12,772 nt of DNA from Thermoproteus sp. UBA157 (GTDB lineage: Archaea; Thermoproteota; Thermoprotei; Thermoproteales; Thermoproteaceae), in NCBI GenBank assembly GCA_002497345.1, contig DANS01000012.1:1-12772 (forward strand). Direction: 5' to 3'. The notes below the pieces were generated by a model. The model had not been told where the DNA came from. It saw nothing but the letters and a program-made list of their open reading frames with translations, and searched no databases. The position numbers and the translations under genes are program-made. This document shows, one piece after another, positions 1 to 7,122 of the stretch. The first letter of the stretch is position 1. The number at the start of each line of letters is the position of its first letter.

Positions 1-30
1 CCTCTAGGGGAACTCCATAAGAATAAACAC

Positions 31-50
31 TCTATATATAAATATTTTGA
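31..50 (+). promoter_or_regulatory. possible TATA-type promoter upstream of a decayed gene
   Basis: The first 110 bases are far more AT-rich than the rest of the window and contain an alternating TATATATAAATATTTT stretch. An archaeal TATA box here would place transcription start near 60-75, where an ATG lies at 71. That matches the leaderless spacing common in Thermoproteales. The gene downstream looks broken, so this may be a relict promoter, or just AT-rich intergenic DNA. Confidence 0.3.
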
Positions 51-70
51 TAAAAAATAAATATTAAATT

Positions 71-587
71 ATGTTATTTTATACAGACAAATACTCAAAA
101 CTAGATCACCTCATGGCGCGCGAAATATCCCGCGCAACGACCATCGCAATAATTCGCGATGACCATCGCCGCAGTTGTTGCTATGTCACGAGATCCCCGC
201 TACAATACCTCCCCCGGGCGCGATCATTGCAACCTACACGTCGACCTCGGAGTTCCAAGAGGAGGTCCTCAGCAAGATATCGGTGCCGCCATCGAATAAA
301 GCCATCATGTTCTGGCTGGCGCAACTCGGCGATAACTTATTACCCGACATAGTGGACACCAAGAACCGGCTGACTTGCTTTAGGCGGAGAAGCTGTACGA
401 CGATCTACACTTCTGCCCCGTCTTCATAAGGAACCGAACGCCGTTCCCAGTCACGGCCTTCCGAACTCGGCACCCTCGTATTTCGTCAACGTCGTCTTGA
501 TGGCCGTGGTCGCCGCGTCGTCCCATTATCCTGGCATCGCAGAAGTACTACGTGACGGGGATATTAGGCGGCTTCATGAAGGGCTAA
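71..587 (+). pseudogene. probable decayed gene, multiple frameshifts, family not recognised
   Basis: No single frame spans this stretch, yet protein-like segments succeed one another on the + strand in different frames. Around 210-372 one frame reads a plausible peptide containing PGAIIATYTSTSEFQEEVL, then FWLAQLGDNLLPDIVD. From 384 to about 460 a second frame gives EKLYDDLHFCPVFIRN then TPFPVTAF. From about 460 to 535 a third frame gives SAPSYFVNVVLMAVVAASS. From about 537 a further shift gives SQKYYVTGILGGFMKG, ending at a TAA at 585-587. Codons in these pieces prefer G or C in third position, like the real genes nearby. Together they resemble a protein of about 170 residues broken by several indels. 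It is convergent with the nuo operon and ends 21 bp from the nuoD stop. I do not recognise the family. Chance open frames in GC-rich DNA are the alternative. Confidence 0.4.
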
Positions 588-588
588 C

Positions 589-608
589 GCCCAGAACGGG
601 CTTGAAAA
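589..608 (-). terminator. possible weak terminator after nuoD
   Basis: Immediately after the nuoD stop, the - strand has a TTTT run (608-605) followed by a small dyad, GCCC-5 nt-GGGC (589-601). Archaeal termination relies mainly on short T runs, so this could end the por-nuo transcript. The 4-bp stem and short T run make it weak. It also sits between two convergent genes. Confidence 0.25.
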
Positions 609-1826
609 TTACCTATCAGCCTCCGGCGGGAAGTACCCGAAGGACATGTAGATGGCGGGGAGGTCGGCCAGCCTATATCCCTTCATGGCCTCGATCATGG
701 GCTTGAGGTTGCGCCAGCTGGGCGTCACGAACCTCATGCGGCGGAGGTAGGGAGAGCCCGTGGACTGAATGAAGACATAAGAGGCGCCCCTCGCCATCTC
801 GACCAGACCGTGGTACTCGCCCGGCTCCGGCCTCAGCTGGGTCAAAACGCCGAAAATGCCGGCTATGCCCTCCCTCCTGTAATGCGGCGAGAGGGCCACG
901 AGCGCCTCGTCTATTATATCGCCCTCGGGCAATACCTTGAGCGCCTCCTCGATGTACTCCACGGAGGCCCATATCTCGGCCCACCTCACCGCGACGCGCG
1001 CCAGAGAATCTCCGGTCTTCTCGACGGCGATCTTCGGCCTAATCGCCTCGTAGCCGTCGTAGGGCGAGTCGACCCTTACGTCGTAGGCTATGCCCGAAGC
1101 CCTGGCGGACGGCCCCACGGCGCCCAGCTCCGACGCCCTCTTGGCGTCCAGCACGCCCACGCCCTCCAGCCTGGCCTTGACCAGGGGGTTCCGCAGAAAG
1201 AGCGTCTCGAAGTCCTTGAGGGACGACTTGAGCTTAGCCAGAAGTCTCTCCAACGCTTGCCTCCCATCGGTACTTAAATCCCTCCTAACGCCTCCGGGGA
1301 TGGGATAAGCCGAGGTGGTCCTCGCTCCCGTCACCCTAGCTTGCACCTCGGCTATCATGTCGCCCATGCCGAAGCCCCACATGAAGGCCGTCGAGTGGCC
1401 TATGAATATGCCGTGGATCGCCAAGTCGTATAGGTGGGTCCTTATTCTCCCCAGCTCGGCCATGATGGACCTCAACGCCTTGGCCCTAGGCGGAGGCTGA
1501 AGGCCCAGCGCCTTCTCCACGGCGTGTACGTAGGCCAGCATCGCGTTCGTCGTGTCCATTATGGAGACCTTCTCGACGAGGGGCGGAACCGTCCAGAACG
1601 GCCTCCTCTCGGCCAACTTCTCCACCCCTCTGTGCACGAAGCCCGGATCGGGCCTTACGTCGATGATTACATCTCCGTCGAGGACGACGAAGAGCCTCAT
1701 GTGGCCGGAGCCGGGATGTTGAGGGCCGACCACCAGGACGAGCCCCCTCTCGCCCGGCGCCAGCTCTTCCTCCCTCTCCACGAAGAACGTCGAGCCCGGC
1801 CTCTTGTCGAAGGGCCACTCGATCAT
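609..1826 (-). CDS. nuoD: complex I 49-kDa-type subunit NuoD (quinone-site subunit)
   Basis: A 405-residue homologue of the NuoD/Nqo4/49-kDa subunit, which forms the quinone-reduction chamber with NuoB at the membrane surface. Visible family signatures are VGPQHPGSGHMRL (33-45), DPGFVHRGVEKLAE (60-73), AVEKALG (102-108), an ARASGIAYDVR block, and a C-terminal stretch ending in ADR like the usual DxDR end. It has no cysteine at all, so it is not the Ni-Fe hydrogenase large subunit to which NuoD is related. It is not fused to NuoC. The GPQHP loop is one residue shorter than the bacterial GPQHPxTHG form, so the quinone-site His probably corresponds to His42. Where Thermus Nqo4 has Tyr87, ungapped alignment places Ile89. 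The start ATG overlaps the nuoB stop as ATGA, with AGGAGG and AGAGG upstream. It is the last gene of the por-nuo operon. Confidence 0.95.
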   Translation of the reverse strand: MIEWPFDKRPGSTFFVEREEELAPGERGLVLVVGPQHPGSGHMRLFVVLDGDVIIDVRPDPGFVHRGVEKLAERRPFWTVPPLVEKVSIMDTTNAMLAYVHAVEKALGLQPPPRAKALRSIMAELGRIRTHLYDLAIHGIFIGHSTAFMWGFGMGDMIAEVQARVTGARTTSAYPIPGGVRRDLSTDGRQALERLLAKLKSSLKDFETLFLRNPLVKARLEGVGVLDAKRASELGAVGPSARASGIAYDVRVDSPYDGYEAIRPKIAVEKTGDSLARVAVRWAEIWASVEYIEEALKVLPEGDIIDEALVALSPHYRREGIAGIFGVLTQLRPEPGEYHGLVEMARGASYVFIQSTGSPYLRRMRFVTPSWRNLKPMIEAMKGYRLADLPAIYMSFGYFPPEADR

Positions 1827-2251
1827 AGCCTCTTCTGAACCTCCTCAATGGCCTTGAGCAACGCCTCGGGCGTCGGGGGGCAGCCCGATACGTACGCGTC
1901 GACGGGGACCACGTTGGAGGCCGGGACCATGTGGTAGGAGCCGTAGAACACGCCTCCCTTTATGGCGCAAGCGCCCATGGCTATCACGAACTTTGGCTCG
2001 GGCATCTGCTCGTAGACCCATTTGACGAACTTGGCCATCTTCATCGTTATGGTGCCCTCTATGATGAGCAAATTGCTGTGTCTCGCCGAGGGCATGGGCA
2101 AAACGCCGAACCTCTCGGCGTCGTATGCAGGGCCGAAGGTGTGCGCCAGCTCCACGCCGCAACAAGCCGTCACTAAGTGCGGCGGCCAGAGAGACCACTT
2201 GGTCCCCCACTTGGCGGCCAACCTCAATAGGCCCTCGACCTTCCTAATCAT
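1823..2251 (-). CDS. nuoB: complex I subunit NuoB (cluster N2 ligand)
   Basis: A 142-residue NuoB/PSST/Nqo6 homologue, the peripheral subunit that carries the terminal [4Fe-4S] cluster N2 and hands electrons to quinone. The four expected ligands are present: adjacent Cys30-Cys31 (VTACCGVEL), Cys95 (MGACAIKGG) and Cys124 (SGCPPTPEALL). The conserved EGTIT block also occurs (65-69). I chose the ATG at 2251 because an AAGGGG stretch precedes it and it overlaps the nuoA end by only 8 bp. An in-frame ATG at 2269 would add six residues (MWRQGA) but has no ribosome site. Its stop overlaps the nuoD start (ATGA). The absence of nuoC between nuoB and nuoD, its usual place, is notable. Confidence 0.95.
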   Translation of the reverse strand: MIRKVEGLLRLAAKWGTKWSLWPPHLVTACCGVELAHTFGPAYDAERFGVLPMPSARHSNLLIIEGTITMKMAKFVKWVYEQMPEPKFVIAMGACAIKGGVFYGSYHMVPASNVVPVDAYVSGCPPTPEALLKAIEEVQKRL

Positions 2252-2561
2252 GGCCCCTTGCCGCCACATAGGCCGTCGCCGCGGCCGCGGCCACCGCCAC
2301 CAGCGCAGCCCACAAGACTTTGGCGTCTATGAGGTACAGCGCTATGGACGCCCCCACGATAGACTCCGTGGCCATGGCCAAGTAGACGTAGCCCAAGTAC
2401 TGCATAACCATCCTCCTCCTCGCCTTGCCGTACGGCGGATTGCCGGCCTCGAACCTCACCTCCTTGGCCCTCGTCAGCCTCCTGGGCGCCAACAACCTCG
2501 GAGCCATCAACAAGGCGATCAACGAGGCGGTAAGAGCTAGGAGGAATATCAGCCAAGCCAT
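2244..2561 (-). CDS. nuoA: complex I membrane subunit NuoA
   Basis: A small membrane protein of 105 residues with three predicted transmembrane segments. The loop after the first one carries FEAGNPPYGKARRRM, matching the NuoA pattern YECG-PP-G-AR-R although the Cys is Ala here. The following helix YLGYVYLAMATESIVG corresponds to the family's FYLVAMLFILFDIEVAFL helix. One acidic residue of the usual Asp/Glu pair is kept (Glu in ATES); the second seems replaced by Ile. NuoA sits beside NuoH and NuoJ at the quinone-cavity entrance. The chosen ATG at 2561 has GGAGG two bases upstream. A GTG at 2570 would add three residues (M-E-A) but lacks an obvious ribosome site. The gene overlaps the 3' end of nuoH by 13 bp and the start of nuoB by 8 bp. 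Confidence 0.9.
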   Translation of the reverse strand: MAWLIFLLALTASLIALLMAPRLLAPRRLTRAKEVRFEAGNPPYGKARRRMVMQYLGYVYLAMATESIVGASIALYLIDAKVLWAALVAVAAAAATAYVAARGHD

Positions 2562-3499
2562 AGCCTCCACACAACAGACACGGCCACGGAAGCCGCCGAT
2601 ATAGCCAAGAGGCTCCCCCAGCCCAAGCGCAGCGCTTGGTCTATCCGCAACCTCGGATATATCGCCCTAAGTATTAGCCAAACTATCGTGAGCAACATGG
2701 CCTTGGCCAACATGACGGCCGCGCCCAGAAGCCCGCCGAAGGGGGCCCAACCGCCCAGGAACAACAATGCGCCGAGGAGCGAGAAGGAGTAAAGCGCCAC
2801 GTAGTTAGCGCCGAAAGACGCCAGGAGGAGCGTCGAGCCGTACTCGGTGTAGGGCCCGAAGACTATCTCGGTATCGGCGTCTGGTATCTCGAAGGGGAAT
2901 CTGCTAGTGGCCATAGCGGCTGAGACGAAGAACGCGAAGAAGGCCAAGGGATTGGCCAAGATGCCCGGAATACTCTGGGCCTCGACGGCTTGTACAGGGT
3001 CGGGGCCGTAGAGGATTATCATGGCGAATAAGGAGAGCGCAAGCGGCACCTCGTAGGCGGCCTCCATCAGTATTTCCCTGAGAGCGCCTATATATGTGAA
3101 CTTGTCGGCCTCGACCCAAGCCATGGCCACTATGGCTGGCGTGGCGAGTAACAGTATGACCAAGACGTACGCTAGGCCGTAGTGGCTCCTATAAATCACC
3201 AGGTCCGGGGCGCCGGGTATGAACATAACCGGCAAGGCGTCCGCGAGGAACACAACCAGGGGAAGCGCTGTGAAGAGCGCCTTGTTGGTATAGGAGGGCA
3301 CCACCAACTCGCTGAAGATCAGCTTCAGGGCATCGGCGAGGCCTTGGAGCAAGCCGCCCAGCCATCTGGAAACATAGAGGGGACCATAACGCCACTGCAC
3401 CTTCGCCGCGAGCTTCCTCTCGAGCCAAATCGCAACGAGCAGATAGGCAAATATGGCCGTGATGCCGGGATATAGGAGGGCGGCGGCCAGCCCGCTCAT
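2549..3499 (-). CDS. nuoH: complex I membrane subunit NuoH
   Basis: A 316-residue polytopic protein with about eight membrane helices, the NuoH/ND1/Nqo8 subunit that links the quinone cavity to the proton-pumping arm. Family blocks in order are WLERKLAAKVQWRYGP (25-40), then LLQGLADALKL, ALREILMEAAYEVPLAL with its acidic residues, PFEIPDADTEIVFGPYTEYG in the conserved quinone-side loop, and IYPRLRIDQALRLGW near the C-terminus. A longer open frame begins at 3580, but the ATG at 3499 is the likely start. It has a strong AGGAGGT seven bases upstream, overlaps the nuoI stop as ATGA, and begins directly with the first hydrophobic helix. Length is near the family norm. Membrane location is inferred from the hydrophobic profile. 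Confidence 0.95.
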   Translation of the reverse strand: MSGLAAALLYPGITAIFAYLLVAIWLERKLAAKVQWRYGPLYVSRWLGGLLQGLADALKLIFSELVVPSYTNKALFTALPLVVFLADALPVMFIPGAPDLVIYRSHYGLAYVLVILLLATPAIVAMAWVEADKFTYIGALREILMEAAYEVPLALSLFAMIILYGPDPVQAVEAQSIPGILANPLAFFAFFVSAAMATSRFPFEIPDADTEIVFGPYTEYGSTLLLASFGANYVALYSFSLLGALLFLGGWAPFGGLLGAAVMLAKAMLLTIVWLILRAIYPRLRIDQALRLGWGSLLAISAASVAVSVVWRLWLG

Positions 3500-3894
3500 A
3501 GCAACGACCTCCTGGGCCTTCCGTCGACCTCCTCGGGATCCCCTTCGGCGTATTTGGCGAAGGTGTTCAAGTGGGTCCACACCACCTCGTGAAGTTGCGT
3601 ATGTCTCAAGCTACCCGTGGGACATGCGTCAACGCAATATCCGCAGAAAATACAACGGCCGTAGTCTATCCCGGGATAGCGCCTTCCGTCTGGGCCCACG
3701 CTGAATTTAATCGCCTTGGCCGGACAGACCGCCTCGCATAAGCCGCAGCTGATGCATCTCTCTTTGTCGTTGACTATGTAGCCGCGGAGCCTATCGCTGT
3801 AATCTCTAGCCTCCCTTGGATAGTCGATGGTTATAGGCCCTCTCAACGCGTTCTTGACCGCGACAGCGAAAAGGCGTATGTGCTCGATCAACAT
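3496..3894 (-). CDS. nuoI: complex I ferredoxin-like subunit NuoI (two [4Fe-4S])
   Basis: A 132-residue iron-sulfur protein with two CxxCxxCxxxCP motifs: Cys47/50/53/57 and Cys81/84/87/91. These bind the N6a and N6b clusters that relay electrons toward NuoB. The first two motifs are 34 residues apart, as in NuoI, and the N-terminal IRLFAVAVKNALRGP segment matches the amphipathic helix of that family. The frame is open far upstream inside porB, but the ATG at 3894 is the credible start, with AGAGG just upstream and a 7-bp overlap with porB. It directly follows the POR beta subunit gene. Without NuoE, F or G here, NuoI is the probable entry point for electrons from ferredoxin or POR. An alternative reading as an extra POR ferredoxin subunit is less likely, because porGD already carries a delta domain and nuoH follows. 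Confidence 0.9.
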   Translation of the reverse strand: MLIEHIRLFAVAVKNALRGPITIDYPREARDYSDRLRGYIVNDKERCISCGLCEAVCPAKAIKFSVGPDGRRYPGIDYGRCIFCGYCVDACPTGSLRHTQLHEVVWTHLNTFAKYAEGDPEEVDGRPRRSLL

Positions 3895-4910
3895 TTCGCC
3901 TCTGGGTCGAGAGGGCCTATGAATTCGCCTCCGGCCATCTCGTTGAGCCTCTTCACGTCCTCGTCTATCACCTTCTGGAGAAACGCTATCTCCTCCTTGC
4001 CGAGGTGCTTGAACCTTCCTTGGAGCTTCAAGAAGCACTCGACCGGCTTCCTCCTGGGGACCGTCACTGTGATTCTGAACTTGCCGTCCTCGATCTCGTA
4101 GTTGACCCAGTAGCCGGTCTCCGTGGCCAGCTCGAGCACCTTTATGGCATATTTGGGCTCGAAGCGCCAGCCGGGCTGGCACGACTGAAGCACGTGGATG
4201 AAGGAGGGCCCGTCGATCTCGGCGGCTTTCCTGAACTTCTCCAACATGTCCGGCAAGTAGGCTGGATTCGCGGTGGCGGAATACGGTATTCCGTGTGCCG
4301 CCGCTATTAGGGCCATGGGCTTCTTGTGAGTGAGGTTCCCCGGTATCTTCTTGCCGGCCGGCGACGTGGTGGCCGACGCGAAGAGGGGCGTGGTGCCGGA
4401 GCGTTGTATGCCCGTGTTCATGTAGCCCTCGTTGTCGTACATGACGTAGATCACCCTATGCCTTCGCTCGAGCATCCCGCTGAGGGCTTGGAAGCCTATG
4501 TCGGCCGTGCCTCCGTCGCCCGCGAAGACGACCACGTTTATCTTCCTGTTGGGGTCTATCACGCCCCTCCTCTTGAGCACCTTTATGGCCGCCTCGATTC
4601 CCGACGCCACTGAACCGCCATTGCCGAAAGCTACGTGGATCCAGGGCACGGCCCAGTTGGTGCGCGGGTATGTCACAGTGGACACCTCGGCGCAACCAGT
4701 CGGGTTCACTACTATGGTGTCGGGCCCGAGCACCTTGAGCATATGCCTCGCTATCACGCCTATGGTGCAGCTGGCGCATAGGCCGTGTCCCGGCAGAAAG
4801 AGCTCCTGCTCGGGCAGATCGAAATCGGCGTACTCGTAGGCGGCCTCCACGGCGGCGCCGGGCCTCGCGCCCGGCAGCTGAAGCCCTCTGACCTCGACCT
4901 TGACCTTCAT
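3888..4910 (-). CDS. porB: pyruvate:ferredoxin oxidoreductase beta subunit
   Basis: A 340-residue thiamine diphosphate (TPP)-binding subunit of the 2-oxoacid:ferredoxin oxidoreductase family. The TPP motif is GDGG at 131-134, running to Asn160 (YDNEGYMNTGIQRSG). Cys45, Cys48, Cys73 and Cys244 match the four ligands of the proximal [4Fe-4S] cluster in PFOR (GHGLCASC, NPTGC, SCQPGW). The YMNTGIQRSG-TP block and HGIPY are typical of POR and of the closely related 2-oxoisovalerate enzyme (VOR), so the substrate is inferred. It catalyses oxidative decarboxylation of the keto acid to an acyl-CoA with transfer of two electrons. Its ATG overlaps the porA stop (ATGA) and follows GAGGGGG. Residues 255-340 extend the catalytic domain. 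nuoI begins inside its 3' end. Confidence 0.93.
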   Translation of the reverse strand: MKVKVEVRGLQLPGARPGAAVEAAYEYADFDLPEQELFLPGHGLCASCTIGVIARHMLKVLGPDTIVVNPTGCAEVSTVTYPRTNWAVPWIHVAFGNGGSVASGIEAAIKVLKRRGVIDPNRKINVVVFAGDGGTADIGFQALSGMLERRHRVIYVMYDNEGYMNTGIQRSGTTPLFASATTSPAGKKIPGNLTHKKPMALIAAAHGIPYSATANPAYLPDMLEKFRKAAEIDGPSFIHVLQSCQPGWRFEPKYAIKVLELATETGYWVNYEIEDGKFRITVTVPRRKPVECFLKLQGRFKHLGKEEIAFLQKVIDEDVKRLNEMAGGEFIGPLDPEAKC

Positions 4911-6097
4911 GGCCCCCTCAGCCCTATGTTGAACGGCCTCATGGGCTCCACCTCGCCCTTGGCCACGCGCTCGGCGGCCTTCTTCAACGCAGCCGAGTCC
5001 GTCGCCCTCATGCCTATTGTCGCATAGGCGCTGTAGATGGGCCGCGCCAGAGTCGCGGCCAGCTCAGTGGCCACGGGGCCGACGAGTCCGCCGTGGTTGA
5101 AGGCCCTATCCACGACGACCACTTTGTCCACGCCGTCTAGGCGCCTCCTCAAGAAATCGGCGGGCCAAGGCCGCAGGAGCCTTATCTTCAACGCCCCCGC
5201 CCTTATCCCCTCGGCTCTGAGGGCGTCAACGGCTTTTCTGGCCAAGCCGTAGATGGAGCCGTACGTCACTATGGCCACGTCGGCGTCCTCCAGCTTATAG
5301 CCGGATCCTAGGCCGTAGCTCCTCCCGAACATCTTGCCGTATAGGGCGTCGGCCTCGAGCACGACCTTGATGGAGTCCTCGAGCGCCTTATACGCCGCGT
5401 ATCTTATCTCGAAGTACCACTCGGGGGTGCCCACGGCTCCCAGAGAGGCCGGATTATCCACGTCGAGCTTCCTCCAGCTCCTAGTTATGGGGGCATAGCG
5501 CATCACGTCCTCCTCGTCCTCGGGGACCTCTAAAGGCTGCAGCACGTGGCTGATCCAGAAGCCGTCATAGGCGACTGCCACAGGGAGGTGCACCGATGGG
5601 TCCTCCCCCACCCTAAACGCTTGGATCGTGGTGTCGAAGGCCTCTTGCACGTTGGAGACCATGTAGATTATCCAGCCGAGCTCCCTCATGGACATCACAT
5701 CGCTGTAATCGCCCCATACGTTGATTGGGGCTGAGTAGGCCCTAGTTGCTATGCCCATGACCACGGGCAGGCGGAGGCCCACGGCTATCGGCAAGATCTC
5801 GTACATGAATCCAAGCCCTTGGCTGCTGGTGGCCGTGAAGACCCTGGCGCCCATGGCGGAGGCCCCGACAACTGCCGAGAGGGCTGAGTGCTCGCCCTCC
5901 ACGGGGATATACTCGGCGTCGAGCTCCCCGTTGTTGACGAACTCAGCCAACCTCTCCACGGCCGGCGTCTGGGGGGTGATGGGATACGCGGCGATGACCT
6001 CGACCCGGGCCATCTTGGCCGCGAGGGCCACAGCGTGGTTCCCGGTCAACGCTATCCTCTTCTGCCTGACCTTGCCCAGCTCCAGCTGGAGGGTCAT
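4907..6097 (-). CDS. porA: pyruvate:ferredoxin oxidoreductase alpha subunit
   Basis: A 396-residue alpha subunit of POR. It holds the pyrimidine-side TPP domain with AAYPITPQTP (36-45) and EGEHSALSA (67-75, with the Glu that activates TPP), followed by SSQGLG and the RAYSAPINVWGDYSD block. Then come DPSVHLPVAVAYDGFWISH and, in the C-terminal domain, a VVVVDRAFNHGG stretch of the transketolase C-terminal type. The frame is open to 6154, but the ATG at 6097 is preferred: it overlaps the porGD stop as ATGA and has GGTGAGGGAG just before it. No Fe-S motif is expected or seen. It pairs with porB to form the catalytic core. A branched-chain 2-oxoacid specificity cannot be excluded by eye. Confidence 0.93.
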   Translation of the reverse strand: MTLQLELGKVRQKRIALTGNHAVALAAKMARVEVIAAYPITPQTPAVERLAEFVNNGELDAEYIPVEGEHSALSAVVGASAMGARVFTATSSQGLGFMYEILPIAVGLRLPVVMGIATRAYSAPINVWGDYSDVMSMRELGWIIYMVSNVQEAFDTTIQAFRVGEDPSVHLPVAVAYDGFWISHVLQPLEVPEDEEDVMRYAPITRSWRKLDVDNPASLGAVGTPEWYFEIRYAAYKALEDSIKVVLEADALYGKMFGRSYGLGSGYKLEDADVAIVTYGSIYGLARKAVDALRAEGIRAGALKIRLLRPWPADFLRRRLDGVDKVVVVDRAFNHGGLVGPVATELAATLARPIYSAYATIGMRATDSAALKKAAERVAKGEVEPMRPFNIGLRGP

Positions 6098-7029
6098 AGC
6101 TCCCTCACCATCTGTATTGCCCCCGTGGGGCACACTTGGGCGCAGATGCCGCAACCCTTGCAGTAGTCGTAGCTGAAGTCTATCGCCTTAACTCTGACGA
6201 CTCTCCCGCCTGGCCCTTTCGCCTCCCTCCAGACCTCGAGCACGGCGTCGTCGGGGCAGAAGAGCCAGCATCTGCGGCACATGATGCACTTGGAGTGATC
6301 GATGATGGGCTTCTCGACGCGCCAAGAGCCCGTCTTGTATCTGAGACTGCTGCCCGGGTAGACGAGCCCGCCCTCAGGTATCTGATCCCACCCCACCAGC
6401 TCGTAATCGCCCGTGAGAAACGCCGAGGTGGTGGGTATTTCCACCGAGATCTTGGCGCTGCCCGCCTCGGCGGCCGGTATTACGACGGCCGTCTTGTAAG
6501 CCTCGACGGCCGCGGCGAAGTTCTGCTCGACGGCCTTGCCCAGCTGGGACGCTATGGCCTCCTTTATGGACTCAAGCCTGGGGAGGCCCATCACCTTGGC
6601 GAACACCCCGACCATCGGCCCGTTGGGGACCGCCAAGCCCACGTGTTTTAAGGCGAGGCCTATCCCGTCCACAACAGCTATGTTCACGTCTTTTCTGCCG
6701 ATGATACCGGCCACCTCCTCCGGGCCTTTCCCGGAGCTGACTATCACGTAGCCCCCAGGCTTAACCGCCTCGACGACCACCCTCATGGTGTCGATGAGCT
6801 TGTCGTCGAGGAAGACGGCCACGTCGGGGTTCTTTATGGGCTCGGGCGAGTCCTCGAAGTAGTCGGTGATTGTCAAGAAGGCCTTCACGGGAGCTCCCCT
6901 GCGCTCGGCCCCGAACTCGGGGTTGGCGATCGCGTAGAAGCCATCTGCTATTGAGGCGTGGGCCACTATGTAGACGGCCGTGACTATGCCTTGGCCGCCT
7001 CGGCCTATCCATACCGATTCGATCCTCAT
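6094..7029 (-). CDS. porGD: POR gamma-delta fusion subunit (two [4Fe-4S])
   Basis: A 311-residue fusion. Residues 1 to about 185 form the gamma (CoA-binding) domain, starting IGRGGQGIVTA with the usual NPEFGAERRGAPV block (36-48) and a VDGIGLA turn. Residues of about 200-311 form the delta ferredoxin domain, beginning TGDYELVGWDQIPEGG-like text and carrying CxxCxxCxxxCP twice: Cys248/251/254/258 and Cys290/293/296/300. In many archaea these are separate porG and porD genes, so this is a natural fusion. The clusters carry electrons from the TPP site to external ferredoxin. The ATG at 7029 has GAGGT six bases upstream and is the first gene of the por-nuo operon, with a TATA box about 35-45 bases ahead. 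Confidence 0.93.
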   Translation of the reverse strand: MRIESVWIGRGGQGIVTAVYIVAHASIADGFYAIANPEFGAERRGAPVKAFLTITDYFEDSPEPIKNPDVAVFLDDKLIDTMRVVVEAVKPGGYVIVSSGKGPEEVAGIIGRKDVNIAVVDGIGLALKHVGLAVPNGPMVGVFAKVMGLPRLESIKEAIASQLGKAVEQNFAAAVEAYKTAVVIPAAEAGSAKISVEIPTTSAFLTGDYELVGWDQIPEGGLVYPGSSLRYKTGSWRVEKPIIDHSKCIMCRRCWLFCPDDAVLEVWREAKGPGGRVVRVKAIDFSYDYCKGCGICAQVCPTGAIQMVREL

Positions 7030-7080
7030 CGTTAACCTCTTGATGTTGCCAAAAAACCTTTTCTATTTATTAAGGATAAA
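7030..7080 (-). promoter_or_regulatory. promoter of the por-nuoIHABD operon
   Basis: Reading the - strand, a TTAATAAATAG TATA-like element at about 7073-7063 precedes GAGGT (7039-7035) and the porGD ATG at 7029. A TATA box centred near 7068 predicts a transcription start around 7043, leaving a leader of about 14 bases that includes the ribosome site. CCTT and AAGG (7057-7060, 7072-7075) flank the TATA box as a weak dyad. This is the only non-coding gap in the 11-kb gene run, which supports a separate promoter here. Confidence 0.55.
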
Positions 7081-7097
7081 TTTTACTATATTCTACG

Positions 7098-7122
7098 TTG
7101 AAAAAGGCAATTATAATGATTT
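7098..7122 (-). terminator. probable oligo-T terminator after nuoN
   Basis: Just downstream of the nuoN TAA the - strand is AT-rich with a TTTTT run (7105-7101) and no clear hairpin. Archaeal RNA polymerase typically terminates at such T runs. Some read-through into porGD is possible, so the two operons may be partly joined. Confidence 0.4.

Noticed and set aside
139..170. Short direct repeat GACCATCGC (139-147, 161-169) and a nested dyad CATCGC-8 nt-GCGATG (142-161)
   Set aside because: Only 9 bp and 6 bp; two copies, no array, no spacer pattern. Not enough for a CRISPR or mobile-element claim.
609..1826. Possibility that NuoD is a membrane-bound Ni-Fe hydrogenase large subunit (Ech/Mbh-like)
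   Set aside because: The protein has no cysteine, so the four Ni-Fe ligands are missing.
810..1838. Open frames on the + strand opposite nuoD (810-1277 and 1434-1838)
   Set aside because: Same shadow effect; the peptides are Arg/Pro/Gly/His-rich, typical of out-of-frame translation.
3895..4182. Extended N-terminus of NuoI
   Set aside because: The open frame upstream of 3894 runs inside porB in another frame and is Arg/Gly/Gln-rich; the ATG at 3894 has a ribosome site and the expected length.
6136..6651. Open frame of 171 codons on the + strand opposite porGD
   Set aside because: It mirrors a well-supported gene in high-GC DNA, where the antisense frames stay open by codon bias; its product has no recognisable pattern and no promoter or ribosome site.
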